From Neomegalonema perideroedes DSM 15528 (lineage in GTDB: Bacteria > Pseudomonadota > Alphaproteobacteria > Rhodobacterales > Rhodobacteraceae), in contig NZ_KB893654.1 in the NCBI RefSeq assembly GCF_000374145.1, positions 1,132,866-1,196,865 on the forward strand: a stretch of 64,000 nucleotides of DNA, read 5' to 3'. Below the pieces are notes generated by a model, which searched no databases, was not told the origin of the DNA, and worked only from the letters and a program-made list of their open reading frames with translations. Below are positions 34,071-41,575 of the stretch, piece by piece. The position numbers and the translations under genes are program-made. Numbering within the stretch: the first letter of the stretch is position 1; every line of letters starts with the position of its first letter.

Positions 34071-35147
34071 TCACTCGTCATAGGTGACGACGATGCGGTC
34101 CGTCAGCGGCGTCGCCTGACAGGACAGCACGTAGCCGGCGCGGACTTCGTAATCTTCAAGGGCGTGGTTGACCGCCATTTCGGCCTCGCCCTCGACCACC
34201 TTGCAGCGGCAGGTCGAGCAGACGCCCGCCTTGCAGGAGTAAGGCGCGTCCATTTTGGCCTCGATGGCGGCGTCGAGGATGGTCTGGCCCGTGCGGGGCA
34301 TGGCGAAGCTGCGGGTGGCGCCGTCGAGCGTCACCGTGGCCTCGACGCCGGTTCCCGGAGCTATGGCGGTCTTGGAGACGGCCTTCGCCTTGGCCCGGCC
34401 CGGCTGGCCGCTGGCGAAGAGCTCGAATTTGATCTGATCGTCGCGCAGGCCATGGTCGCGCAGGCTGGCGGCGATGGCCAGCATCATGGGCTCGGGGCCG
34501 CAGATATAGGCCGTGTCCACCGCCGTGGCGTCGAGCCAATGGGTGAAGAGGCCCTTCATCTTCTCGGCGTCGACGCGGCCGGTGAAGAGGTCGATCTCCT
34601 GACCCTCCTGCTCAAGGATATGGATCACCGAGAACCGCCCGAGATGCAGGTTCTTCAGATCCTCCAATTCCTCGCGGAACATGATCGTGTTGATCTGGCG
34701 GTTCGAATAAACCAGCGTGAAGCGGCTTTTGGGCTCGCGCGCCAGCACGGTCTTGACGATGGAGAGCACCGGCGTGATCCCCGAGCCGCCCGCGAAGCCG
34801 AGATATTGCTTTTCGGAATCCGGATCGAGCGGCGTGAAGAATTTGCCCATGGGAGGCATGGCCTCGATCTCGTCGCCGGGCGCGAGATTCTCATTGGCCC
34901 AGGTGCTGAAGGCGCCGCCCTCCACGCGCTTGATCCCGACCTGAAGGAAGCCTTCGTCGCGGCCCGCGCAGATGGAATAGGAGCGGCGAAGCTCCTCGCC
35001 GTCGAAATCGCGGCGGAAGGTCAGATATTGGCCTTGCGTGAAATCGAAGAGCGTCTTGTCCTCGTCGCGCGGGGCGAGGGTGACGACCACGGCGTCGCGG
35101 GTTTCGCGCCGGACGTCCGTGACTTTCAGAGGATGGAAGCGCGCCAT
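34071..35147 (-). CDS. paaE: Phenylacetyl-CoA epoxidase, reductase subunit
   Basis: Iron-sulfur flavoprotein (358 residues) that passes electrons from NADPH to the PaaA diiron centre. The N-terminal FAD domain has RRSYSICAG, the NAD domain GFAGGSGITPVLSIVKTVL, and the C-terminal plant-type 2Fe-2S domain CKAGVCSTCRCKVVEG with a fourth Cys in GYVLSCQ. It lies between paaD and the third PaaA/PaaC-like gene. Confidence 0.95.
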   Translation of the reverse strand: MARFHPLKVTDVRRETRDAVVVTLAPRDEDKTLFDFTQGQYLTFRRDFDGEELRRSYSICAGRDEGFLQVGIKRVEGGAFSTWANENLAPGDEIEAMPPMGKFFTPLDPDSEKQYLGFAGGSGITPVLSIVKTVLAREPKSRFTLVYSNRQINTIMFREELEDLKNLHLGRFSVIHILEQEGQEIDLFTGRVDAEKMKGLFTHWLDATAVDTAYICGPEPMMLAIAASLRDHGLRDDQIKFELFASGQPGRAKAKAVSKTAIAPGTGVEATVTLDGATRSFAMPRTGQTILDAAIEAKMDAPYSCKAGVCSTCRCKVVEGEAEMAVNHALEDYEVRAGYVLSCQATPLTDRIVVTYDE

Positions 35148-35175
35148 GTGGGTGTCCTCGGCATCCTAGAACTGG

Positions 35176-35700
35176 CTAGATGCATTTGAAATAATCGAAG
35201 GGCTCAAGGCAGTCCGTGCAGCGATAGCTCGCCTTGCAGGGCGTCGAGCCGAATTGACTGATCTTCTCGGTGGCCGCCGAGCCGCAGCGCGGACAGGCGA
35301 TGGTCAGGTTCGAGCCGTTCATCAGCCGCGAGACCCGGCCCGCCAGACGCCCGTCGGCGTTCGTGCCGTCGATGGGCGGAGCTATGCCGTAGGCGCGCAG
35401 CTTTTCGCGGCCTTCCTCGGTGAGCCAGTCGGTGGTCCAGGGCGGCGAGAGGCGGCGCTCAAGACGCAGCTTCTCGATTCCCCGGTCCCGCAGAGCCTTT
35501 TCAATGTCGAGATTGATGATCGTCGTGGCCGGACAGCCCGAATAGGTGGGCGTCACCGTCACGACGAGCGTGTCCTCCCGCCATGCGACCTCGCGGATGA
35601 TCCCCAGATCCGTCAGGCTGATGACGGGAATTTCGGGATCGGGCACCTCGGAGAGCCAACGCCAGATCTCCGGGATGTCTGGATGCGGCGTCTTCTCCAT
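35176..35700 (-). CDS. paaD: Phenylacetyl-CoA epoxidase maturation protein PaaD
   Basis: Protein of 174 residues with an N-terminal MIP18/DUF59 domain (IWRWLSEVPDPEIPVISLTDLGIIREV, TPTYSGCPATTIINLDIE) and a C-terminal Cys-rich motif (CPRCGS, CKASYRCTDC). It probably helps load or maintain metal centres of the epoxidase. ATG 35700 is used; a GTG at 35709 would overlap the paaC stop in the GTGA manner and is an equally possible start. Confidence 0.92.
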   Translation of the reverse strand: MEKTPHPDIPEIWRWLSEVPDPEIPVISLTDLGIIREVAWREDTLVVTVTPTYSGCPATTIINLDIEKALRDRGIEKLRLERRLSPPWTTDWLTEEGREKLRAYGIAPPIDGTNADGRLAGRVSRLMNGSNLTIACPRCGSAATEKISQFGSTPCKASYRCTDCLEPFDYFKCI

Positions 35701-35705
35701 GGCGC

Positions 35706-36482
35706 TCACCAGGTCGCGCCGGGATAGGCGCGCTGGAGAAACTGCATCTCGGCGAGGATGTAGCCGAGATATTCGGAATGGACGCCGCGCTTGCCGCCCT
35801 TATGCTGATAGACCTCGCCGGGATGGGCCAGCGTCGCCTCCGCCAAAATCTCGGAGACCGTGCGGTCCCAGGCGGGCTTGAGCGAGGAGGGCAGGGGGGC
35901 GACGCCCGCCGCCGCCATGGCCTGATCCACGGCGTCGTCCGTGAAAAGCTCGCCGCTATAGGGGAAGAGCGCCTTCAACGCCTTCTCCATGCGGTCGCGG
36001 CTCTCCTCCGAGCCGTCGCCGAGGCGGATCACCAGATCGGCGGAGCGCTCCAGATGATAGGCGACTTCCTTTTCAGCCTTGGCGGCGATCTCCGCCACGC
36101 GCGGATCGGAAGAGCTCTTCAGCGCGCGTAAAAGCTCGTGATGGAAGGCGTCGAAGAGGAATTGCCGCATGAGCGTCTGGCCGAAATCGCCGTTGGGGCG
36201 CTCCACGAGCAGCACGTTGCGGAAGGCGCCGGCGTCGCGCAGATAGGCGAGCTGATCGGCCGTGCGGCCTTTCCCCTCGACTTCGGCGGCGAGCCCCAGC
36301 CAGAACTGGCATTGCCCGATCAGATCCAGCGCCTGATTGGCGAGGGCGATGTCTTCTTCAAGGGCGGGGGAATGCCCGCACCACTCGGAGACCCGATGTC
36401 CGAGGATCAGGCAATTATCGCCCATCCTCTGGAGCCATTCGGAAAAAGCGGCCTGATCGACCGCAGGAGCCGCATCCGCCAT
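35706..36482 (-). CDS. paaC: Phenylacetyl-CoA epoxidase, structural subunit PaaC
   Basis: Ferritin-like subunit (258 residues) without a functional metal centre that heterodimerises with PaaA. Family sequence: RMGDNCLILGHRVSEWCGHSPALEEDIALANQALDLIGQ (start and end strongly conserved), FDAFHHELLRALKSSSD and EKEVAYHLERSADLVIRLGDGSEES. Start ATG 36482 shares a base with the paaB stop; a GTG codon just upstream at 36485 is also possible. Confidence 0.94.
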   Translation of the reverse strand: MADAAPAVDQAAFSEWLQRMGDNCLILGHRVSEWCGHSPALEEDIALANQALDLIGQCQFWLGLAAEVEGKGRTADQLAYLRDAGAFRNVLLVERPNGDFGQTLMRQFLFDAFHHELLRALKSSSDPRVAEIAAKAEKEVAYHLERSADLVIRLGDGSEESRDRMEKALKALFPYSGELFTDDAVDQAMAAAGVAPLPSSLKPAWDRTVSEILAEATLAHPGEVYQHKGGKRGVHSEYLGYILAEMQFLQRAYPGATW

Positions 36483-36766
36483 CACATATGCCCCACTTCT
36501 TCCGGAATGTCGAAGAAGGTCGGGTGGCGATAGACCTTCGCGTTCGAGGGCTCGAAGAGCGGGCCCTTGTCCGAAGGCGAGGAGGCGACGATGTCGTTGG
36601 ACTTCACCGCCCAGATGGAGACGCCTTCATTGCGGCGGGTGTAGACGTCGCGGGCGTTGCGGATCGCCATTTCGGCGTCAGGAGCGTGCAGGCTCCCGAC
36701 ATGGCGATGATTCAGGCCGTGCTGGCCGCGGATGAAGATCTCCCACAGGGGCCATTCGCTGGACAT
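36482..36766 (-). CDS. paaB: Phenylacetyl-CoA epoxidase subunit PaaB
   Basis: Small subunit of 94 residues that bridges PaaAC heterodimers. Sequence is typical from WPLWEIFIRGQHGLNHRHVGSLHAPDAEMA to EVGHM at the C-terminus. A 154-bp gap with a repeat relic separates it from paaA, longer than usual inside this operon. Confidence 0.94.
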   Translation of the reverse strand: MSSEWPLWEIFIRGQHGLNHRHVGSLHAPDAEMAIRNARDVYTRRNEGVSIWAVKSNDIVASSPSDKGPLFEPSNAKVYRHPTFFDIPEEVGHM

Positions 36767-36851
36767 CTCTGGCTTCCTCCCGAAGCTGGATAGCGTTGAG
36801 GGCCGGGCGCGTTGGACCGCGCCCGTGATTGCTTGCGAAGATCGGAGCCGG

Positions 36852-36909
36852 AGAGCGTTGGTCGCGCTTTCACGACGCGAAGCCCTTCGGCTTCGCTGGA
36901 CAGCGCTCC
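36852..36909 (-). repeat. Short degenerate copy of the MITE-like repeat, between paaA and paaB
   Basis: Read on the minus strand this block matches the repeat at 41481-41575 through the left end and the central hairpin (AGCGCTGTCCAGCGAAGC, then GCTTCGCGTCGTGAAAGCGC), followed by a truncated right end. It lacks the right-hand internal part. It could fold into a hairpin within the paa mRNA. Confidence 0.6.
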
Positions 36910-36920
36910 GGGGCTTCAGC

Positions 36921-37919
36921 TCACTCGGCGGCGAGCCGGACGGCGGCGCGGCGTTCGTCCTGCTTCTCGGCGTGGGCCATAAGGCCCTCGCGGAACCAGG
37001 CGCCGTCCTCCCAAGCCTTGACGCGGGCGCCGAGGCGCTCGGCGTTGCAGGGGCCGTTTCCGGCGATCACCTCGAAGAACTCCGCCCAATCGGGCTCGCT
37101 GAAGTCGTAGCCGCCCTTCTCCTCGTTCCATTTGAGGTTTTCATCCGGAACGGTCAGGCCGAGATATTTCGCCTGAGGCACGGTCTGATCGACGAATTTC
37201 TGACGCAGCTCGTCATTGGTGTTCATCTTGATCTTCCACGCCATGGATTGCGCGGAATGCACCGAGTCCTTGTCCGAGGGGCCGAACATCATCAGAGAGG
37301 GATACCAGAAGCGGTTCAGAGCGTCCTGAGCCATGGCTTTCTGCTCGGGGGTTCCGGCGCACATCTTCATCATGATGTCGTAGCCTTGCCGCTGATGGAA
37401 GGATTCCTCCTTGCAGATGCGGATCATGGCGCGGCTGTAGGGGCCGTAGGAGGTGCGCTGCAAGGGCACCTGATTCATGATCGCGGCGCCGTCCACCAGC
37501 CAGCCCACCGCGCCCATGTCGGCCCAAGTCAGGGTGGGGTAGTTGAAGATCGAGGAATATTTCATCTTCCCCGAATGGAGCGCCTCCATCAGCGCGTCGC
37601 GCGAGACGCCGAGGGTCTCGGCGGCGCAATAGAGATAGAGCCCGTGCCCGGCCTCGTCCTGCACCTTGGCGAGCAGGATGGCCTTGCGCTCCAGAGTCGG
37701 GGCGCGGGTGATCCAGTTGCCTTCCGGCAGCTGGCCGACGATCTCGGAATGGGCGTGCTGGCCCATCTGGCGGATGAGGGTCTTGCGATAGCCCTCGGGC
37801 ATCCATTCCTTGGGCTCGATCTTCTCGCCGCGGTCGATGCGCTCCTGAAAGGCGATCTCCTGCGGGGTCATCTCTTCGCGGGATTTCCCGCCTTCGGATT
37901 GCACGAGCTGAGCATACAT
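36921..37919 (-). CDS. paaA: Phenylacetyl-CoA epoxidase, catalytic diiron subunit PaaA
   Basis: Catalytic oxygenase subunit (332 residues) of the multicomponent epoxidase that forms 1,2-epoxyphenylacetyl-CoA. The diiron ligands are visible in [13 protein letters not shown] (ExxH) and [16 protein letters not shown] (ExxH), with partner carboxylates in other helices. The N-terminal [20 protein letters not shown] is family-specific. It follows the thiolase gene by 27 bp. Confidence 0.96.
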   Translation of the reverse strand: MYAQLVQSEGGKSREEMTPQEIAFQERIDRGEKIEPKEWMPEGYRKTLIRQMGQHAHSEIVGQLPEGNWITRAPTLERKAILLAKVQDEAGHGLYLYCAAETLGVSRDALMEALHSGKMKYSSIFNYPTLTWADMGAVGWLVDGAAIMNQVPLQRTSYGPYSRAMIRICKEESFHQRQGYDIMMKMCAGTPEQKAMAQDALNRFWYPSLMMFGPSDKDSVHSAQSMAWKIKMNTNDELRQKFVDQTVPQAKYLGLTVPDENLKWNEEKGGYDFSEPDWAEFFEVIAGNGPCNAERLGARVKAWEDGAWFREGLMAHAEKQDERRAAVRLAAE

Positions 37920-37946
37920 GGCCGGCCTCTCCCTGTGATCTTAGAT

Positions 37947-39152
37947 TCAGACGCGTTCGACGATCAGCGCGATCCCTTGTCCGACTCCGATGCACATGGT
38001 GCAGAGCGCGTAGCGTCCGCCGGTGCGCTGGAGCTGATAGGTCGCGGTGGTCACGAGTCGGGCGCCCGACATTCCCAGCGGATGGCCGATGGCGATGGCG
38101 CCGCCATTGGGGTTCACGCGGGGATCGTCGTCCGCCAGACCCAGTTCGCGCAGCACGGCGAGGCCTTGCGACGCGAAGGCTTCGTTCAGTTCTATCACAT
38201 CCATCTGGTCGAGAGTCAGCCCCGCTTTCGCAAGGACTCTCCGCGCGGCGGGCGAGGGGCCGATCCCCATGATCCGGGGCTCGACGCCCGCCGCCGCCAT
38301 GGCGACCACCCGGGCTTTGGGCGTCAGGCCCTGAGCCTTGGCGCCCGCCTCAGAGAGAATCGCCAGAGCCGCCGCGCCGTCGTTCACGCCCGAGGCGTTG
38401 CCCGCCGTGACGCTCAGATCCGGGCCGTTCACGCCCTTCAGCTTCGCGAGCTGCTCGGCGGTGGTTCCGGGGCGCGGATGTTCGTCCTTGTCGAAGAGGA
38501 TGGGCTCGCCCTTCTTCTGAGGGATCGTCACGGGGACGATCTCCTCTTTGAAGAGCCCCGCCTCCTGAGCCGCCGCCCAGCGCGCCTGAGAGCGCGCCGC
38601 GAAAGCGTCCTGATCGGCGCGGGAGACGCCGAAATCGGCGGCGACGTTGTCGGCGGTTTGGGGCATGCTGTCCACGCCGAAGGCCTTCTTCATCGCCGGA
38701 TTGACGAAGCGCCAGCCGATGGTCGTGTCATAGACGGCGTTGGCGCGCGAGAAGGCGCTTTCCGCCTTGGGCATGACGAAGGGCGCGCGGGTCATGCTCT
38801 CGACGCCGCCCGCGATCACGAATTCGCAATCGCCCGCCTTGATCGCCCGCGCGGCCATGCCCACGGCGTCCATGCCCGAGCCGCAGAGCCGGTTGACCGT
38901 GGTTCCGGGAACCCCGACCGGCATGCCCGCCAGCAGAACCGCCATGCGGCCCACGTTGCGGTTGTCCTCGCCCGCCTGATTGGCGCAGCCGAAGATGAGA
39001 TCCTCGACGGCGGACCAATCCACGCCGGGATTGCGCTCCATCAGCGCCTTGAGCGGCAGAGCCGCCAGATCGTCGGCGCGCACCGAGGCCAAAGCCCCGC
39101 CGTAACGCCCGACAGGCGTTCTCACCGCGTCGCAGATGAAGGCTTCGCGCAT
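37947..39152 (-). CDS. paaJ: 3-oxoadipyl-CoA / 3-oxo-5,6-dehydrosuberyl-CoA thiolase
   Basis: Thiolase (401 residues) that cleaves the C8 and C6 3-oxoacyl-CoA intermediates to acetyl- and succinyl-CoA. Catalytic Cys is in TTVNRLCGSGMDAVGMAARAI, the His in NPNGGAIAIGHPLGMSGARL, and the second Cys in YALCTMCIGVGQGIAL. N-terminal EAFICDAVRTPVGRYGGALASVR is of the PcaF/PaaJ type. It is the first gene of the leftward paaJABCDE-Z-Y operon and has the PaaR-type operator and a long inverted repeat upstream. Confidence 0.93.
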   Translation of the reverse strand: MREAFICDAVRTPVGRYGGALASVRADDLAALPLKALMERNPGVDWSAVEDLIFGCANQAGEDNRNVGRMAVLLAGMPVGVPGTTVNRLCGSGMDAVGMAARAIKAGDCEFVIAGGVESMTRAPFVMPKAESAFSRANAVYDTTIGWRFVNPAMKKAFGVDSMPQTADNVAADFGVSRADQDAFAARSQARWAAAQEAGLFKEEIVPVTIPQKKGEPILFDKDEHPRPGTTAEQLAKLKGVNGPDLSVTAGNASGVNDGAAALAILSEAGAKAQGLTPKARVVAMAAAGVEPRIMGIGPSPAARRVLAKAGLTLDQMDVIELNEAFASQGLAVLRELGLADDDPRVNPNGGAIAIGHPLGMSGARLVTTATYQLQRTGGRYALCTMCIGVGQGIALIVERV

Positions 39153-39214
39153 TCGGACTTCCTCCCTCGTCCTTATGTCTCAGCGGGCGATCCGGCGATT
39201 CCCGCCATTCATCG

Positions 39215-39228
39215 ACCGAATGGTCGGT
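39215..39228. promoter_or_regulatory. PaaR-type operator upstream of paaJ
   Basis: ACCGAATGGTCGGT: arms ACCGA/TCGGT perfect. With flanks, 39214-39233 matches the paaG operator block at 16 of 20 positions. It lies 63-76 bp upstream of the paaJ start and directly downstream of a possible leftward -10 (TATAAA on the minus strand near 39226-39231). A further half-site GACCGA is at 39234-39239. Confidence 0.7.
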
Positions 39229-39239
39229 TTATAGACCGA

Positions 39240-39284
39240 AAACATTACATATGGAAGCGATATTTTCGATTCTTTGTAATGTTT
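39240..39284. promoter_or_regulatory. Perfect inverted repeat upstream of paaJ, candidate PaaX operator
   Basis: AAACATTACA (39240-39249) and TGTAATGTTT (39275-39284) are a perfect 10-bp inverted repeat with a 25-bp AT-rich spacer, just upstream of the putative leftward promoter and next to the PaaR-type site. PaaX, encoded upstream on the same strand, is the natural candidate to bind here, though the sequence is not the E. coli PaaX consensus. Confidence 0.5.
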
Positions 39285-39336
39285 GAGCGGAGGGCCGCGC
39301 CCGCTCCGAAGCCCTGCGCAGGCTTCGGATCATGGA

Positions 39337-39450
39337 TTAGAGCGCTTTCCAGCGAAACCGACCAGGTTTCGCGTCGCGAAAGCGCGACAGAATAAAGGGT
39401 TGGAGCGTTTGAAGGTTTGAACGACCCGATTGGGTCGGAAAACGCTCTAA
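39337..39450. repeat. MITE-like repeat copy A (114 bp) with 14-bp terminal inverted repeats
   Basis: Ends are TTAGAGCGCTTTCC (39337-39350) and GGAAAACGCTCTAA (39437-39450), inverted repeats differing at one position. Inside are two hairpins: GCGAAAC/GTTTCGC, and GACCCGATTGGGTC (39424-39437). The TAG stop codon of paaX lies within the right end. It is shared with copy B (41481-41575) and partial copies at 36852-36909 and 61188-61215. No coding capacity. Confidence 0.75.
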
Positions 39451-40295
39451 GCCAAAGCCGCCAGACGCGTTTCGCTGCCGGGAGTCGTTTGAGGCAAGAG
39501 GCCCTCGCGCCCCTCCAGACTCCGCCCGATCTCGGCGTCCGCGGCGGGCGAAAGCGCCAGATACAGGCGGCGGAAGAGCTTGCGGGCCTCGGCGCCGAGC
39601 CAGCCGGAGGGCAGGGCGGCGGTCGGAAGGCAGGGATCGCGCAGCAGCACGCCGCGATAGACTTGGACCAACAGCAGACGCGCCGCCAAAGCCTCCGAAG
39701 GCTCAAGGCCCGGTTTGCGGCCGATCTCCCCGGCCAAAGGCGCGAAGCGCGCCAACATGGCGGCGTAGCCGCTCTGCAAGGCGTCGAGATCCCAGAATCC
39801 CGCGAGGGCCGCCGGATCGGATATGGCCTCCGCGCGCAGGGCGAGGGCGTCGCGCGGCGGCGGCCCGCCCCGGTCCGGGCGAATCCAGACCTCGCCGCCC
39901 ATCCGGGCCATGCGCTGACGGCGCGCCTCCTCCTCGGAGAGCCCCGGCGCATGGATCACCAGCCAGCGCGTCGGCTCGATCTCGGCGGCGTAGAGCAGCC
40001 GCGCCGCGCCGGAGAACTCCGTCCGCGCCGCCGGAGCCAGACGGTAGAAGCTGCGCCGGCCTTTGCGCTCGCCCTCCAGCCTTCCGGCGGCCGCCAGCCG
40101 GGAGGCCGCCGTGCGGACGAGAGTCTCGCTGATGCCGACCCGCTTGCAGACGCCGATCAGACTGCCCATCCACAGCACTTCGCCGCGCGTGACGACCACG
40201 TCTCCATAGACGGTCACGATGAAGGAGGCCGCGGTGAGCGGCAGGCCCTGCATCAGGCGCTCGATGCGGGGGCTTCTGGGCGTATGTGGCGACAT
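39447..40295 (-). CDS. paaX: Phenylacetate operon repressor PaaX
   Basis: GntR-like repressor (282 residues) that responds to phenylacetyl-CoA. The N-terminal winged helix is ASFIVTVYGDVVVTRGEVLWMGSLIGVCKRVGISETLVRTAASRLAAAGRLEGER (first and last parts diagnostic), followed by the PaaX central and C-terminal domains. The start at 40295 has GCGAAGG and fits family length; the frame to 40496 is unsupported. The TAG stop codon falls inside the terminal inverted repeat of repeat copy A, so insertion may have altered the original C-terminus. It diverges from the polyol-operon regulator. Confidence 0.92.
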   Translation of the reverse strand: MSPHTPRSPRIERLMQGLPLTAASFIVTVYGDVVVTRGEVLWMGSLIGVCKRVGISETLVRTAASRLAAAGRLEGERKGRRSFYRLAPAARTEFSGAARLLYAAEIEPTRWLVIHAPGLSEEEARRQRMARMGGEVWIRPDRGGPPPRDALALRAEAISDPAALAGFWDLDALQSGYAAMLARFAPLAGEIGRKPGLEPSEALAARLLLVQVYRGVLLRDPCLPTAALPSGWLGAEARKLFRRLYLALSPAADAEIGRSLEGREGLLPQTTPGSETRLAALA

Positions 40296-40557
40296 CCTTC
40301 GCGCGGTTCTCCTGAAAGGGGCGCGCGCGGCTTTCGCGTTCGGCCTCGCCTCCGCCGAGGGCGCGCTTGGGCCGGAGGATCGGCGCTTGCGCTCGGAGGC
40401 TTTGGAGTAGAGGGTTTCAGGGCGCCGCGCCAGAGTCTTTCTGAACCGCCCCGCAGGCCCGCCGTCTCCGCGTTTGAAGCCGGAGCAGGGCCGCAAGCAA
40501 GCTGGACAGAATCTCGCCCGAGGCTCTACATCCTTGGCGGAACGGAGAAAGAGGGCG

Positions 40558-41484
40558 ATGCAGAATCAAAGCCGCAGGTTGGATCAGATCGCCCGCGCGG
40601 CGTGGCTCGCGCATGTCGCGGGCAAGACTCAGGACGAGATCGCGGGCCTGATGGGCTTGTCGCGCCAGACGGCCCAAAGGCTGATCGCGCAGGCCATGGC
40701 CGAAGGTCTGGTCAAGATCCGGATCGACCATCCTTCCGCCCGCTGCATGGAGCTGGCCGCGGCTCTGCGCGCCAAATGGGGCCTCGCCTTTTGCGAGATC
40801 GCTCCCGCCGACGCTCCGGAGGCGGGGGTTCCGCATCACGTCGCCGACGCCATGGAGCGCTGGCTCCGCCGCCCCGAGCCTTTGACTTTGGCGCTCGGCA
40901 CGGGCCGGACTCTGCGCCGCGCGGTGGCGCAGCTGCCGCATATAGATTGCCCTCAGCACCGCATCGTCTCTCTGACGGGCAACATCGCCACCGACGGCTC
41001 CACCGCCTATTACAACGTCCTGTTCTCCATGTCGGAGATGGTGACCGCCCGCAGCTTCCCGATGCCGCTTTCGGTCATCCTCTCCACCATCGAGGAGCGG
41101 GAGGCGATGCTCCGGCAATCCGGCGTCCGCCGCGTGATCGAGATGGCGGGCGAGGCGGAGGTGGCCTTCGTCGGGATCGGGGCGCTCGACGACGAAGCCC
41201 CGCTGCTGCTGGACGGCTTCATCGCCCGCGCCGATCTCGACGCCCTGATCGCCGCCGGGGCGGTCGGCGAGATCACCGGCTGGGCCTATGACGCCGAGGG
41301 GCGGTTGATCAAAGGGCTCTCGAACGCGCGGGTGGCCTCCGCGCCGATTCCCTCGCGCGGGCGCACCCTCGTGATCGGCGCGGCCACGGGAGCGCGGAAG
41401 CTGCCCGCTCTGCGCGGCGCCCTGAAAGGCCGCCTGATCAGCGGCCTGATCGCCGACGCGACCACGGCGGAGGCGTTGGTTTAG
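40558..41484 (+). CDS. SorC/DeoR-type sugar-binding transcriptional regulator (polyol operon)
   Basis: Regulator of 308 residues with an N-terminal helix-turn-helix (AAWLAHVAGKTQDEIAGLMGLSRQTAQRLIAQAM) and a C-terminal SorC sugar-phosphate-binding domain (LALGTGRTLRRAV, SLTGNIATDGS, VGIGAL). It is probably an activator or repressor of the leftward smo operon whose last gene ends 88 bp away. ATG 40558 follows GAGGGC. The TAG stop codon is part of the left terminal repeat of copy B. A perfect inverted repeat upstream of smoE (50154-50176) is its likely operator. Confidence 0.9.
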   Translation: MQNQSRRLDQIARAAWLAHVAGKTQDEIAGLMGLSRQTAQRLIAQAMAEGLVKIRIDHPSARCMELAAALRAKWGLAFCEIAPADAPEAGVPHHVADAMERWLRRPEPLTLALGTGRTLRRAVAQLPHIDCPQHRIVSLTGNIATDGSTAYYNVLFSMSEMVTARSFPMPLSVILSTIEEREAMLRQSGVRRVIEMAGEAEVAFVGIGALDDEAPLLLDGFIARADLDALIAAGAVGEITGWAYDAEGRLIKGLSNARVASAPIPSRGRTLVIGAATGARKLPALRGALKGRLISGLIADATTAEALV

Positions 41485-41575
41485 AGCGCTTTCCAGCGAA
41501 GCTGACCAAGCTTCGCGTCGCGAAAGCGCGACGACATAAAGATGCGCGACCCAATTCGGTCGGAAAACGCTCTAA
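41481..41575. repeat. MITE-like repeat copy B (95 bp) filling the gap between two genes
   Basis: Terminal repeats TTAGAGCGCTTTCC (41481-41494) and GGAAAACGCTCTAA (41562-41575) match copy A. A hairpin AGCGAAGC...GCTTCGCGT and GTCGCG/CGCGAC lies within. Its left end supplies the TAG of the SorC-type regulator and its right end the TAG (minus strand) of the FGGY kinase, so the element exactly fills the convergent intergenic space and could act as a bidirectional terminator. Confidence 0.8.

Noticed and set aside
36732..39395. An 887-codon open frame on the plus strand across paaA and paaJ
   Set aside because: Antisense shadow of two conserved genes; the composition is the complement of their codon bias and no domain is visible.
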